Origin: Biscogniauxia marginata
Lineage: Eukaryota > Ascomycota > Sordariomycetes > Xylariales > Xylariaceae
Assembly (NCBI GenBank): GCA_022695795.1
Contig: MU404186.1
Span: 1 to 64,000, forward strand
Direction of reading: 5' to 3'
Length of the DNA stretch: 64,000 nucleotides
Shown here: piece by piece, positions 34,856 through 47,759 of the stretch
Layout of the letters: the number at the start of each line of letters is the position of its first letter
Numbering within the stretch: position 1 is the first letter of the stretch
Translations under genes and position numbers: made by a program
Notes under the pieces: generated by a model
Databases searched by the model: none
Seen by the model: the letters and a program-made list of their open reading frames with translations, nothing else
What the model was told of the DNA's origin: nothing

Positions 34856-35896
34856 CTTGTTTCAGCACCACTTTTATGATTTCCTTTTTTCTATTAATCG
34901 CCGTTTTTTCGTTATATCGTCTTTTTTTTTTTAAAGTACCGTTTAAAGTTTTCGTTATTAATAGTAATTGCTATTATAACGTAATTATTAAACTTTTTAA
35001 GTTCTTTTTTTTATATAGATTTATTTTATATAACTTATTCTTTATATAGTTTTTTAATCTTTAATAAAATAAGTAATTATAATTAACTTACAAGTTTTTT
35101 AAACTTAACAACGTAATTCGAAGCCTTTTTATCTTATCGTAATTTATAAAGTCAAGCTTCGGCTTATTACTTAAAAATTAAGTTATTAAACATAAACCTA
35201 AGTTATTTTTTAAACTCCTTATAATCTTTAAAGACCTTCTTTATATCTTTTTAAGCGTTTAATTTATTATTTAAATAATTTTTTAACACTAGTTAAAACT
35301 AAGTTAAAATAGTTTTGATAAGAAGTTAAAATACCGTAAAAACCCTTTATTCCTTAATAATAATTATTTTATAATAAAATCGTAAGTAAGTTTTAACTTA
35401 AATTAAAAATCCTTTTAAATCACTCATTTCATTATATTTATTAAATGTAATTAGTTTAAAACTTTTTATATCGAGAGTTATTATGTTATTTTTGTTGTTT
35501 AAGCTATTAAGGTCGCTATCGTTTAAAAGTGGTTTCGGTTATTTATTTCTAAGAAGTAAAAGTTATTTTACTTATTTGTTTTCTTTTTTAAATATTTCTT
35601 CTTTCTTTTTTTCTTTTTCTTTAAATAATTCTTTTTACTAAGTTTTAAAAGTATTCTTTTAAGGCTCTTTTTTAACTATAACTATAATTAACTTTTATAT
35701 TAATTCTTTTAAACTTTTTTATTATACCGTAAAAAAATCTAAAACTTTTATTTAAAAGCTTATTAATTGTTATTCTCTTATTTATTTCTTTTTTTATTAC
35801 CCTTTAGTTTTAAGGAGTATACTTATCTTAAGACGATTCGATTAAAAGTCCTTTCTTTTAAACCAATATTAAGCACTAATTAAAAAGCTATTAAAA
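34856..35896 (-). pseudogene. gag relic of element A, 5' part
   Basis: The other half of element A's gag region, displaced by element B. Sequence near 34870-34960 matches, in reverse complement, the gag region of element B near 28605-28700, and it is continuous with the sequence ending at 27150. It extends to the leader next to the LTR at 35897. All frames are closed. Confidence 0.75.
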
Positions 35897-36290
35897 TGTA
35901 ACGAACCTCCTTATATATTCCTAATTAATTAACTTCACAAATAAATACGTATTAGGTTTTTTTAATTTAAAAGTAATAATAAATTAAAATTAGTTTAAAT
36001 AATTTATAATGTTTTATTCGTTAAAAAGATTTCAATATATTCTTATTATAATATTAAAAAGTAATTATAATCTTAAATTAATAGCTAAAAAACGAGAAAT
36101 TAATTACATAGGAAATTCCAATCTTTTTATACTTGTTCTTCTTTCTATATAAATAAAGTAAATAATGAATCGCACATTCTTAATCCATTATTCACTATTC
36201 GTTAAATAGTAAATCGCGCATTCTTAATCCATTATTCACTATTTATAATTACGTAACCCGCACGTGCTTAATGTTTCGATGGTTATAACA
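35897..36290 (-). repeat. 5' LTR of element A
   Basis: 394 bp. In plus orientation it runs from TGTAACGAACCTCC to GGTTATAACA. Two near-identical short direct repeats occur near 36166-36240 (AATCGCACATTCTTAATCC and AATCGCGCATTCTTAATCC), and CACGTG at 36261-36266. Confidence 0.87.
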
Positions 36291-36295
36291 TTTTT

Positions 36296-37644
36296 AATTT
36301 AAAAAAGGTTATTATTATATTATTTATATTTATATAAATAATATATATACTTTTTTTAATTTTAATATAATATAAATGTTTTAAAAAATTAAAACATTTA
36401 TAATAACTCGCGAAATATTTTTATAATTTATTTATATTAACGTGTTTTATAAGTAAGTAAGTTATATAAGCGAGTAAGCTAGTTTTTGCAATTTTCGTAG
36501 TTTTAACTATTAAAAAATATTTACGCGACATTAAAGTTAATTAATAATTATTATTATTCGAATCGTTTTTTTTAGTTTTACGCTTTAAAAATTAAATACC
36601 TTTTTTATATTAAGTATTTAGTTTTTTAACGTATAATTTAAGTTAATTAATTTAAAAATAATATGCTTTTTATTATTATTAAAACGCGTAAAATTATATT
36701 TATATATGTTTTTTAAAATAAAAAAAATTAATAGTATTAATAAAAACTCGAATAACTTATATAATTAAATATAAATAATATTATTCAAAAATAAATTATT
36801 ATAAATTAATAATACTTTATAATGTTTTTTATATAACATTATAAAAGCGAAATAATAATATATTTATATAATTAATTATAAAATTAAATATTTAAAAACT
36901 TACGTTTTACAAAGAAATAATAATTATTCGACGTATTATTAATTTAAATAATCGGGGTTTTTTTTTCGTTTAAATTATATTATCGTAATAATAAATATTT
37001 TATTACGTGAACGTGACGCGAGGCGCGTTAAAAAAAACTAGATTTTTAATTTTATATAGCGATAAAAATTATTATAAATATATTTAAATAAATAAATAAA
37101 TAAATAAAAAGCTTTATATAAAGATTTAAATATATATCGAAAATAGTTTAAATTAATACGTAAAACGGTTATAAAGTATAAAATTTTAAAAGAAGATATA
37201 TATAATTTTAATAAAATAAAATTTATATTCGAAATAATTATTTAAATTAATATAATAATAATAAATATAAAACGATATAAATAACTTTAATAAGCTTAAT
37301 AAAAAATCAAGAATAAATTATAATTATTTAAATTATTAATATTAATAGTTTTATTATGTTATTATTTATTATATTAATTAAAAAAATATTTAACTTTATA
37401 ATATCATAATAATTTATTATTATTAAAAAATAAAGTTAAAATGTTAAATAATAACTAAATAATAAATAAGTTTAATATAAAATTTATAAAGCATTTTGAC
37501 TTTTATATTAAAAATTAAATGCGAGGTTTTAAGCATTTATTAATTCTAAATAATTACGATAATTATTATTTTATAAAATTTAAAAAATATTATAAAAAAC
37601 GTAATATTATTATATTTTATATATTTTAATATTTAAAAAAAAAG
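36296..37644. repeat. Ancient dispersed repeat, copy 2
   Basis: AT-rich relic between elements A and C. Parts match 19.74-20.64 kb in the same orientation. The first 130 bases continue, after removal of element A, the sequence that ends at 21288: together they parallel the unbroken stretch at about 44.83-45.02 kb. No coding content is readable. Confidence 0.65.
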
Positions 37645-37649
37645 ATTTT

Positions 37650-38090
37650 TATGACGAACCTTTTTATATGTTTTTAGTTAATTAACTTTATAAGTAAATA
37701 TATATTAGGTTTTCTTGATTTAAAGGTAATAATGAATTAAGATTAATTCAAGAGATTTATTATATCTTATTTATTAAAGAGATTTTAAGGTATTTTTATT
37801 ATAGTATTAAAAAGTAATTATAGTTTTAAATTAATAGTTAAAAAACTAGAATGAATAACTAGATATATGAAAAACATCGTTCTTTTTATATTTATTTTTT
37901 TTATTTTTTATTTTCTATAATTAGTATGTTAAATACTTTTAAATAAGTCTTATTTATATTTATTTATATATATTTATATTACGTGATAATAGGTTGCTTT
38001 TTTTTCCAGGATTTATATTTAGTGTAAAAATAAAAATAGTAAGAATAATACCCTTGTTATTTAATTACTTACCTTGGTTAATTTATAATA
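37650..38090 (-). repeat. 3' LTR of element C
   Basis: 441 bp, strongly AT-shifted (TATGACGAACC at its left end). It keeps TTACGTGATAATA near 37979-37991 in the place where other LTRs have the CACGTG word. Confidence 0.85.
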
Positions 38091-38559
38091 TTATTTCTTT
38101 CTTTTTAAAATTTTTATTTCTAAAAATTGTTTAGTAAGTTTTTTATTTTATTATATTTATTAATTATAATATTAAATATCGTTATAAAAATTAAAAATAA
38201 AATCGTGAGGAGTTTATTAATTAAATTAACCGAATAAGTTTTAATATTAATATTTTATTTTATTTTTATTATTTTAATTATAACTTAAAATGTGTAATGT
38301 CGCTTAAAATATTAAAGAAATATAGTAAATACGTTTTTTATTAACGTTAATATAATAAGGTGGGGATTCTTTTTAGCTTTTTTTAAAATTTGGATTATAA
38401 GAAGAAACGGTTATCTTTATAAGAATATTAAGTCGAGAAAGCTTTAAAACGACTTTACTAAAATTTAAATAAACTAGAAAAGTAAAAACGTTTAAAAGAG
38501 AAGTAAAAACATTTCTAAGTTAAATAATAATTTTTAACCAAGTAAGTTAAAGTTGTTTT

Positions 38560-41500
38560 CGAGGTCGTTTCCTTTTTTAACTTATTTTTCTTAAATTAAG
38601 ATTTTAAATTTTAAGCCTTTTTAATTAATTCGGGTTTTATTAATAAAATTTATTAAATATGTTTTTTAAATTCGTTAAATGCTTAAGTGGTTTTTATGTA
38701 TTTTTAATAAGTATTTTTTATTTAATTAATTATTATAATTAATTATTAATTCTTTTTAAGTTTAAAATCTTTTTTATTTTATATTTATTTAGTTTTTTTT
38801 AAAGTTTAGTTGATTTTTTTAATATTAGTTTTAATAACGATATATAAAAAACTAAATATATTTTAAATTCTTTTAATAATTTTAATTTATAATTAATATT
38901 CGAGATGATTTTTTCGATTTTATATAGTTTTAACTTTTTAAATTTAAGTTTTTTATTAAGCCGTTTTATTTTAATTTAAGGTGTTTTTATTATTACGTTT
39001 TATAATTAACGAAGTAAATAAACTATATCTTTTTTTTTTTAAAATTAGTCCTTTAATTCTTTTTTTATTATAATATTTTATTATTTTATCTTAAATAAAT
39101 TATAATTCTTTTTATAGCCGTCGTTATACTATTTAAACCTTTTTAGATAATACCTTTACTCTCGGGGCTTTTATTTTAACTTTTAATGCTTTTATAAGTT
39201 CGATTAGTTGTTTTTGGATTTCTGCTTTTTAACTGTATATTACTTCGTATAATGACATTTTTATGTCTTTATTAATCGAGGTATTATATATTATTTAAGC
39301 TATTAATAATAATTCTATTTAGTTATTTATTTTTTAGTTAATATAGCTTTTTAAATATTGTTTTATTATTTAGTTTAATTTTTTTATTTATTTGTTTATC
39401 TAAGAATAATACGTTATAAATAACTTTTATTTAACTTTTATTCGTTTTATTAAATTAATTTAAAATTTTAACGTAAATAACTTATTTTTATTTAAAATAA
39501 TGCGTTTTAATAATCTATATTTATTAATATATTTTTTTAAGAAATTAAAAACTAGTTATTTTATTATGCTTAACTTATTAAATAGTAAAAAGTAAGTATA
39601 TTTCGTGAGTTTATTAATAATTACTTATATATTGTTATAAGGTATTTTTATAATAAGATCTTTTAACTTAAAAAGTTTTATTACGAAATTTTATATAATT
39701 ATATGTTACGTTTTATTAGGTATTTAAGTTAACTATAATAATTTATATGGTTTATATTGTAATACCTTAGCTTTATTATAAACGTTATAATTCTTTATAA
39801 CTTTTTTAATTGTTTATCACATTTCTGGAAAATCGAATTCTTCTTAAAATCGTTTTAACGTTTTGAAAATTCCTTAGTGACTATATAAAAAGTGTTTATA
39901 AAATTCCTTAACAAATTCGTTTTATACTTGTTTTAATATATAAACCTTTTCTTTATATAAAAGAAGTTCGTTATTAAATCCTTATTAAGATTATAATTGT
40001 TTTTCTTTTTAATTATAATTCTCCTTAAAACGTTGTTTTTAGTTTTTTATATTGATTTATATATAAATTAATATAATAAATTTTAAAATTGAATTTAAAC
40101 AAGAAAATCATTTAATACTTATATTTTTAATTAAACGTTTATATTATTATAAATCGTGTAAAGTTCTTATAATTTAAATAAATATTAATAGGTTCCTTAG
40201 TTTTATTAAGTTATAATTTCTATTTTTTTAATGCTTTAATAATTATTAATAGTTCTTTATTATAAATCTAATAATTTAGTTTAGTATTATATAGTGCCTT
40301 AAATAAATATATAACTAGGTACTATTTTCCATTATTTTTTAGTTGCTTTAAAATTATTTCGATAACGAAATTTAAAGCGTTTATCTTTAGTCGTTTCTTT
40401 TTATTTTCGTTTAAAAGTTTATATATAACCTTATTAATTATAACTTTTTTTAGTTATTAAAAAGCTTATTTAGCTTTTTCCGTAAAATGGAAAGTTTTTT
40501 TTGTTTTTATTAAAGTAATTAGTTTTATTAATAACTTAACAATTCGCCCGAAATTTTAAATAAGTTATTTAACGTAATTAATAAAGCTAAGAAATATATA
40601 TATATTTATAACACTTTTAAGTTTTAACTAATTCTTAATTATTGTTATTTTTCCTTTTTAAATACGGATTTCTTTTAAACTTATTATAAACCTTAAATAG
40701 TTTAATTTTTTGATATATTAATTATTTTTAGTTAAATAAATAAGTAGGTTTACCTTTTTTAAGGCTTTTAATATTTGTTTTATATATTCTTTATATTTTT
40801 CTTGCTTTTTAAATAAATTAGTATATCTTTTAAATAAGCAAATATAAATTTATCTAGAAACTTACAAAGAACCGTTATAATTATATATTAAAATATAACA
40901 AGTGCGTTAATAAGTCTAAATGACATAATTTTATATTTATAATGTTTATATATTATTTAAAAAGCGATATATTATTCGTGTTTTTTAATTATTTTAATTA
41001 TATAATAGTTATTACAAAAATTTAGTATTATAAAGATTTAAGCTTTATTAATAATAACAAATATCCGTTTTTTTATTACTTTATTAAGGTGTTAATAATT
41101 AATTACTTGTCGTTATACTAGATTTCCTTCTTTATTAATACGTTACTTTTCGTTTTTATTAATTTTTAATATTATAATTATCGGGTATTTTAATAAAAAC
41201 TTCGATTTTTAAATATATTTTTTATTAAAATTCTTTTAAATTCTTTTTATAGTGCTTTTTATTTTTCTTGATTTATAAGGTATATTAAAAATAATTTTAG
41301 TTATTTTCCTTTTTTAAAGTAAATTTAATAATTTTATTAGTTATATTTTAATAATTCTTTTTTTATTTTATCTTTAAATAATTTATAAAAGCGAAGGTAT
41401 TTACGTAGTACTTTTTTTGTTAAATTTTTAAGTTTAGTTACTTGAATTATATAAGCGATATGTTTTATCTTTATATTCGTTTTTCTAGTATTATTTATAG

Positions 41501-44313
41501 TACTTATTTTATAACTCGTAATAATTAATTTTTCTTAATTTTGATTTTAATAAAACGTGTTTATCTCGAAATTTATTCGTGGGTTACTTTTTTTAAGTTA
41601 ATTCATTTTTAGGATTATATCGTGATTTAATATATATATAATGTTAAAAATGACTTACTTAAAATGTCTTTAAATAGTTATTAAAAAAGGGATTATTTTT
41701 TTAATACTTTTCTATTTTTATAATTAAATATTTTTTTTAAAGTTTTATAATTTATATAAACTTTATTTATATACTTATAATATATTATTCTTTTAAGTTA
41801 TTTTAATTAAAACATAGTTTTTATTTATTTTTAAGTTTATAAAGGCTTTATACTTCCTTTTATTATATTTAATTTTAATTATAATAATATTATTAAGTCT
41901 TAATTAGATTTCGTATAAAGACTTATTATTTATAACTTCTCGCTACTTTATTAGCGAAAACCTTTATCGTTTTTTGGTTTTTTACGTCTCTTCTTTTTTA
42001 GGTTTCTTTAAGTCGTTACGGCTTTAGTATCTTTTTATTTTTAGGTTTTTATAAAAACGTGTTTTTAGTAATTATTATTTAAATAATCTTTTTAATTACC
42101 TTTTAAATAATAAGGGGTAAAAGGTTTATTTTTTATATAAAACCTTATATATTAAAACTTTAATTTTTTTTCGAGGGCCTTTTTATAGCTTAAGTCTATT
42201 TTTCTATTAATTTAAAGCCTTTTAAAGTTTTAGATTTATTTATTAAAAGTAACTTAATATCTTTTTATAAGTTTATATATATTTTTAGAAATTTTTTTTC
42301 TTTTTTAAAATATGTTTTAACGATTTGTTTATAGTTTAGTTTAGTTATATATATTTTTATTTATTATTTTATTAAATGCTTTTTTATAAATTTAAATAGA
42401 CTTATATTATATTTAGCTCGCTCCTCGAGTTAATATGAAAAATGTAGTTCTTTTTATAATTCCTATAATTCTTTTTTAATTTCGTTTTTTTCGAAACCCG
42501 TTTTAAGTAAATTATATATATCGCATAGTACTAAAGTATAATATATATAACCTCTAGTGATTATTTCGTTATTTCTTTTGGAACTTAAGTGAAGATAATA
42601 TATTTTAAGATATTATGGCCATTTTGGGACGTTATTATAAATATATTCGTTTTTTTATATTATCGCTTTTTAGTTTTTAAAAATAATAACCGGCTTTATC
42701 TTTAAAGTTTTTATATATTTAATAAGCGTCGTTAATATAAAAGCTTTAATATAGCGATATATGTTTTTTATGATTTTATTATTTCAATTTTATTATGTTA
42801 AAATGTTTCGTTTTTTAGTTATTTTACTATTTTTAGCTTTAATTTAGGTTTTTCGCTTAATAACTTATTAAGCTGGTTAATATTATTTAAGTTTTAATGA
42901 ATATTATAGTTATTATTTATATAAAATTTTTAGTTTAAATTATTATATTTACTTTTTTCTTAATATGTTTTATATTTATCGTCGTTATAATGGCTTTAAT
43001 ATAACTTATTATAGTTTAATTTAATTTTTAAGTCGTATTTTAGTTTATAAGTATTATATCCTTATTTGGCTTATTTTAATATAAAGTACTTTAAATAGTT
43101 TTTACGGTCGACTTAATAATATTTATAATTTTTTTTATAAAGACTTCCTCGTTTTTTTTTGCTTTAATAATAATAATAATAAATACTTAATTTATCTCTT
43201 TATTGTTTTCGAAATAAACCTTTATTTTAGAGGTTTTTTCCTCGGGTTAAGAAATCTTTTTTATTTTTAGTTTTTATTTTTTAAGATTTTAATACTCGTT
43301 TTTATAATGTTTTTTTTATAATTAAAACATTTAATGGTTAATTTGTCTCGCGTTTTTTGTTCCTTTTAAGCGGCGTTAATTTTAATAAGGTTTAATTTAG
43401 TTTTAGTGCTTTTTTTGTTCCGGTATCGCTTTTATGATTTTCTTTTTTTATTAATCGCCGTTTTTTTGTTATATCGGTTTTTTTTTAAAGTATCGTTTAA
43501 AGTTTTCGTTATTAATAGTAATTATTATTATAACGTATTTATTAAACTTTTTTGGGTTTTTTTTATATAGTTTTTTAATTTTTAATAAAATAAATAATAT
43601 AGGTTTTTAATAAGTAGTTATAATTAACTAGTAGGTTTTTTAAATTTAATAACGTAATTTAAGGCTTTTTTGTTTTATTATAATTTATAAAATCGAGCTT
43701 TAATTTGTTACTTAAGAATTAAGTTATTAAATATAAACTTAAGTTGTTTTTTAAATTCTTTATAATCTTTAAAGACTTTTTTCGTGTTTTTTAAGCGTTT
43801 TGTTTATTATTTAAATAATTTTTTAATATTAATTAAAACTAGGTTAAAGCAATTTTAACAAGGAGTTAAAATACCGTGAAAACCTTTTATATTAAGGGTC
43901 GTTATGTTGTTTTCGTTGTTTAAGCTATTAAGGTTATTATTATTTAAAAGTAGTTTTAGTTATTTATTTTTAAGAGGTAAAGGTTATTTTACTTGTTTAT
44001 TTTATTTTTAAGTGCTTTTTTTTTCCTCTTTTTTTTCTTTAAATGATTCTTTTTATTAGGCTTTAAAGGTGTTTTTTTAGGGCTCTTTTTTAATTATAAT
44101 TATAATTAATTTTTATGTTAGTTTTTTTAAACCTTTTTATTATATTATAAAAGAATTTAAAGTTTTCGTTTAAAAGCTTGTTAATTATTATTATTTTATT
44201 TATTTATTTTTTGTTACTTTTTAATTTTAAGGAGTATACTTGTTTTAAGACAGTTTAATTAAAAATCCTTTCTTTTAAATTAATATTAAGTATTAATTAA
44301 ATAATTATTAAAA
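38560..44313 (-). pseudogene. gag-pol relic of element C
   Basis: Degraded polyprotein on the minus strand, colinear with that of element A. The RT box YLKD is at 40836-40825, where YLDD is usual: one Asp codon now reads Lys (AAA). The gag region near 43430-43560 parallels 34870-34990. Stops saturate all frames. No part can be expressed as a protein of useful length. Confidence 0.78.
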
Positions 44314-44831
44314 TGTAACGAACTTCTTTATATATTTTTAGTTAATTAACTTTATAAATAAATACGTATTAGGTTTTTTTAATTTAAAGGTAATAATGAA
44401 TTAAGATTAATTTAAAAGATTTATTATGTCTTATTCGTTAAAGAGATTTTAAGGTATTTTTATTATAATATTAAAAAGTAATTATAATTTTAAATTAATA
44501 GCTAAAAAACTAGAATAAATAATTAAACATATAAAAAATACCGTTTTTTTATACTTATTCTTTTTATTTTTTATTTCCCATAATTAATATATTAAATACC
44601 TTTAAATAAGTCTTATTTATATTTATTTATTCTTTATTAAATGTTGCTAAATAAGTTCATTTATATATATCTATTTTCCACTAGATGTTACTAGATAAGT
44701 TCATCTATATATATCCATATTACGTGATAATAAGTTACTTTCCCTTTTAAAATCTATATCCGGTGTAAAAACAAGAATAGTAAGAACAATACCCCTGTCA
44801 TTTAATTGCTTACCCTGGTTGGTTCGTAATA
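44314..44831 (-). repeat. 5' LTR of element C
   Basis: 518 bp from TGTAACGAAC to GGTTCGTAATA (plus orientation). It is 77 bp longer than its partner, mainly because of a roughly 45-bp unit present about twice near 44637-44726 (ATAAGTTCAT...TATATATAT). Its last 100 bases are less mutated than the rest. Confidence 0.87.
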
Positions 44832-44836
44832 ATTTT

Positions 44837-46335
44837 TTAATTAATTTCATAAAAATATTTATTATTATAATAATTATTTTAAATATATAAATTAAGTTTC
44901 GCGTAATTAAATTATTATTATATTATTTTTTATATAAAAAGCGCATATATTTTTTCTCGATTTTAATATAAATTAAATATTTTAAAAAATTAAAAAATTT
45001 ATAATAACTTATAAAATATTATTATAATTTAATTTTATTATAAATAAAAATAAAAAGCATTAAAAAGTTTTTTATAAGTATTATAAATATTTATAACTAA
45101 TTTATAAAAATTACTTTATTATTAATATATAAAGTAATTTTATTATAAAATAAAATTACTCGTTTTTAAAAAATAAATTATATTTTTAATAAGCGATATA
45201 AAACTAAAAATAAATAATTATAAATAAGAAAATGATTTAATATAAAAAATAATTTTATAAATTAAAAAAATATTATTATTATTAATAATAAAAAAGGAAA
45301 CTTCGAAAAAAAGTAATAATTAAATAAAAACAATATAATAATTAATAATACTTATATAATAAATAAAAAAATATTTAATAATTTAAATTTCGAGGAGTTA
45401 TAATTGATTTTTGTTAGTAAGTACGTACGTATATAAAAACAAAATAACGAATAACGATATAAAAGATAAAGGTGAGATTAATATAATATTAATGTTTAAA
45501 AAAGGAACTATTTATAAAGGGTTGCGTTAACGGCGTGGCCTTTATATGTCAAAGGTATATAAGTACTTCTTATAAGTGATAACAACTAAGTGCTTTGTCA
45601 TTTAACTATTAATTTTATTTATTATTTATTTATTATTTTAATTTTAACGGGTTTTAACTCGAAAAATGTAATAAATTAAATAATATAAATCATACTTTAA
45701 AAACTAAATATTTAATATAAAAAATATTCAGTTTTTAAAATATAAAGTTAAATAAAACGATTTAAATAATAATAATTATTAATTAATTTCGATATTATAT
45801 AAATGATTTTTAATAGTTAAAAGTGTAATAATTATAAAATTTCGTTTATAAACTTGTTTTATTTACTTATTTATATAATATGTTAACGTTATTAATAAAT
45901 AAATTAATAATTAATACGTTTAATAATATAATAAATAAAAAGATATTTAATAATTTAAATTTCAAAAAATTTTAATTAATTTTAAAGAATTTTAACTTAA
46001 AAATATAATTATTTAAATTACGCGTTAAAAAATTAAATATTTAATATAAAAAAGATATTTAATTTTTAAAATAAAAAATTAAATAAAACGATTTAAATAA
46101 AAAATTTTTAAAAATTTTTAATAATTAAAAATATAAAAGTTATAAAAACTAATTTATTTATTTATATAACTTAGTTATTTATTTAAATAATATGTTATTT
46201 TATTTAAAAATAATAATATAAAATAAAACTTTAAAAACCCTTTATAAAATTGAAAATTAAAATTTTATTTTATTTTAAAAAAAGTGTTATAATCTTAGTA
46301 GTAATCTTAAAACGGGGCTTTAATATATTTACTTA
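44837..46335. repeat. Ancient dispersed repeat, copies 3 and 4
   Basis: AT-rich relic. 44.83-45.02 kb is the uninterrupted counterpart of the sequence split by element A. 45.69-45.90 kb is an inverted match to 19.79-19.93 kb, and a further related piece follows at 46.02-46.20 kb. It contains the degraded 200-bp insertion at 45412-45611. Nothing coding can be read. Confidence 0.6.
45412..45611. mobile_element. Degraded relative of the 197-bp TGTTGG insertion
   Basis: About 200 bp starting TGTTAGTAAGTACGTACG and ending AACTATTA, flanked by ATTTT at 45407-45411 and 45612-45616. It aligns end to end with 30887-31083. The first 100 bases are closely similar apart from many G-to-A and C-to-T differences, while the second half is more diverged. 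Matching ends with two different 5-bp duplications define the family's true boundaries. Confidence 0.78.
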
Positions 46336-46535
46336 GTGTTTAACTATCGCGAGATAAAAGGAAAAAAAGAAAGAGACACTGAAATTACATAGGTGAATCT
46401 TGCTTTTATCCTTTTCATTTATCGCAAGCTATAATAAGTGTGTAAGGCTACTTATAACAGCCACGGTAACAACCTTGTAATGGTTATAACCTTGGCTTAG
46501 CAACACGGGATAAGTGGGCCCTGTGATTAAAAAGT
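46336..46535. other. Less-mutated island of unknown nature
   Basis: A 200-bp patch of near-normal G+C inside AT-rich relic. It has imperfect inverted repeats (ATCGCGAGATAAAAGGA near 46347-46363 and TCCTTTTCATTTATCGC near 46409-46425) and ends beside a T run near 46527-46540. It could be another small insertion. No target-site duplication was recognised. Confidence 0.4.
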
Positions 46536-47280
46536 TTTTTTTTTTTTTTACTTTTTATATTTTAAATTATTTAAATTATCTTTTTAATTATATTATAATT
46601 ATTATTATAATAAAGTTATTTAAATTATATATTATATTATTATAACTTTATTTTAATATTTAAAAATATATATATAATATATTAATAATATAAAAAACTT
46701 TTCTTTTTTTATATAATTCTTTTTTATTATAATATAAAGATTTTTTAAGTTTTTATATTTTAAGTTTTATTATAAATTATAATAAATTAATTAAGTTTTT
46801 TAATTTTAATTAATAAGACTTATATTAATAAATATATATATAAAATATAAAATAATAATAAAATAATAACAAGTTAAATAAAACGATATATATTAAAGTG
46901 TTTACTTTAAAAACTATTTAATATAAAGCTATAAAAAAGAAACGGTCTTTATATTAAAGGTATATAAATACATCTTTATTTTAATGTTTATTTATAATTT
47001 TATCGTTTTATAAAACTAATAACTTATTATTATAATAAGGTTTATTTATATTATAAGCTTGAAAATTATATAAACCTTGTTAATACCTTAAAAATCCCGT
47101 TATAATAAGTAAATATATAAGTAATTTATTTATAAAGCGCATTAATAATCAAGAGAAGCAAAGCATATATACTTATCAGTATTGCTTCTTATTAAGGAAG
47201 TCAATTAACACTTAGTCTCATGTTCATAACATATTATATAATACATTCCTAAGTATTTTGTCACCCGATGACACAAATCC
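46536..47280. repeat. AT-rich relic at block edge
   Basis: Stop-saturated AT-rich DNA with no readable content except short stretches around 46950 that resemble part of the 200-bp insertion family (TTAAAGGTATATAAATAC). It ends abruptly at about 47280. Confidence 0.55.
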
Positions 47281-47759
47281 AGCCTTCTCGTCTTATTTCA
47301 TAGTTAATAATTTCATTTTTCGATGCCCCGTGAGTCCCCGCTGTCTAAATATCTATTGCAGCCCCCAACACTTTCCCACGTCTGGTCAGACCTATTTGCT
47401 TTGAATGTCACTCCAAACCCAATACCTGATGTGGGTACTGGAAGCGCGACACCATCCTTTGAGCACTTCATGAATGACACCAGTAGATCCCACGATAGAT
47501 GGGGCATCATATCCATGGAACCCGAATCCTCTGGGCATATGCCTATCTTGGGAACGAGTGTGAGGTGTTCTTAAAACGACAAGGGAAATTTTGAAGCAAG
47601 AAATACGAGTTTGCTTCAGACGAAACGTGGAAAAACTCGTGGCGGGTGTAGTCTTACGTAAGGTAGTTAGCCCCTGTGAAAACGTAATAGATGGGGATAG
47701 GGTTAGTCTACGTCGATATGACTCTAGTAAAAATTGAAGACGAGTAATGGTGTTCGTTA
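47281..47759. other. Intergenic, 3' flank of the next gene
   Basis: Normal composition. Overlapping open frames of 83 residues (plus) and 123 residues (minus) have no recognisable domain and look fortuitous. It should contain the 3' region of the gene on the minus strand. Confidence 0.5.

Larger units (their letters stand above)
21289..36290 (-). mobile_element. Ty3/Gypsy LTR retrotransposon A, split by element B
   Basis: A minus-strand element whose two 394-bp LTRs lie at 21289-21682 and 35897-36290. TTTTT is on both outer sides (21284-21288 and 36291-36295), a possible 5-bp duplication of low complexity. The internal region is interrupted at 27150/34851 by element B. Without B and its duplicated target the element is about 7.3 kb. 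Pol motifs read on the minus strand: the RT active-site box is YLND at 24538-24527, and the RNase H region lies near 24080-23980. The break by B falls in the gag region. Every frame is closed by RIP-type stops. Confidence 0.85.
37650..44831 (-). mobile_element. Ty3/Gypsy LTR retrotransposon C
   Basis: A complete 7.2-kb minus-strand element bounded by the 5-bp direct repeat ATTTT at 37645-37649 and 44832-44836. LTRs are 37650-38090 and 44314-44831. The internal region matches element A closely in order and sequence, with pol from about 38560 to 43500 and gag from there to 44313. The RT box reads YLKD at 40836-40825. The 3' noncoding part (38091-38560) differs from that of element A. It is as thoroughly RIP-degraded as A. 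Confidence 0.9.
19601..47280. repeat. Large AT-rich, RIP-degraded retrotransposon block
   Basis: About 27.7 kb in which nearly all C and G outside a few islands have become T and A, and no gene-sized reading frame survives. It contains three near-complete Ty3/Gypsy elements, solo LTRs, older host repeats and small less-mutated islands. The change to normal sequence at about 47280 is abrupt. Such blocks are typical of ascomycetes with active repeat-induced point mutation, and are usually heterochromatic (established knowledge). Confidence 0.93.

Noticed and set aside
19601..47280. Centromere instead of a transposon block
   Set aside because: AT-rich RIP-degraded transposons also occur at ascomycete centromeres, but this block begins under 20 kb from a telomere and is explained by three identifiable elements. 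CENP-A mapping would be needed to claim more.
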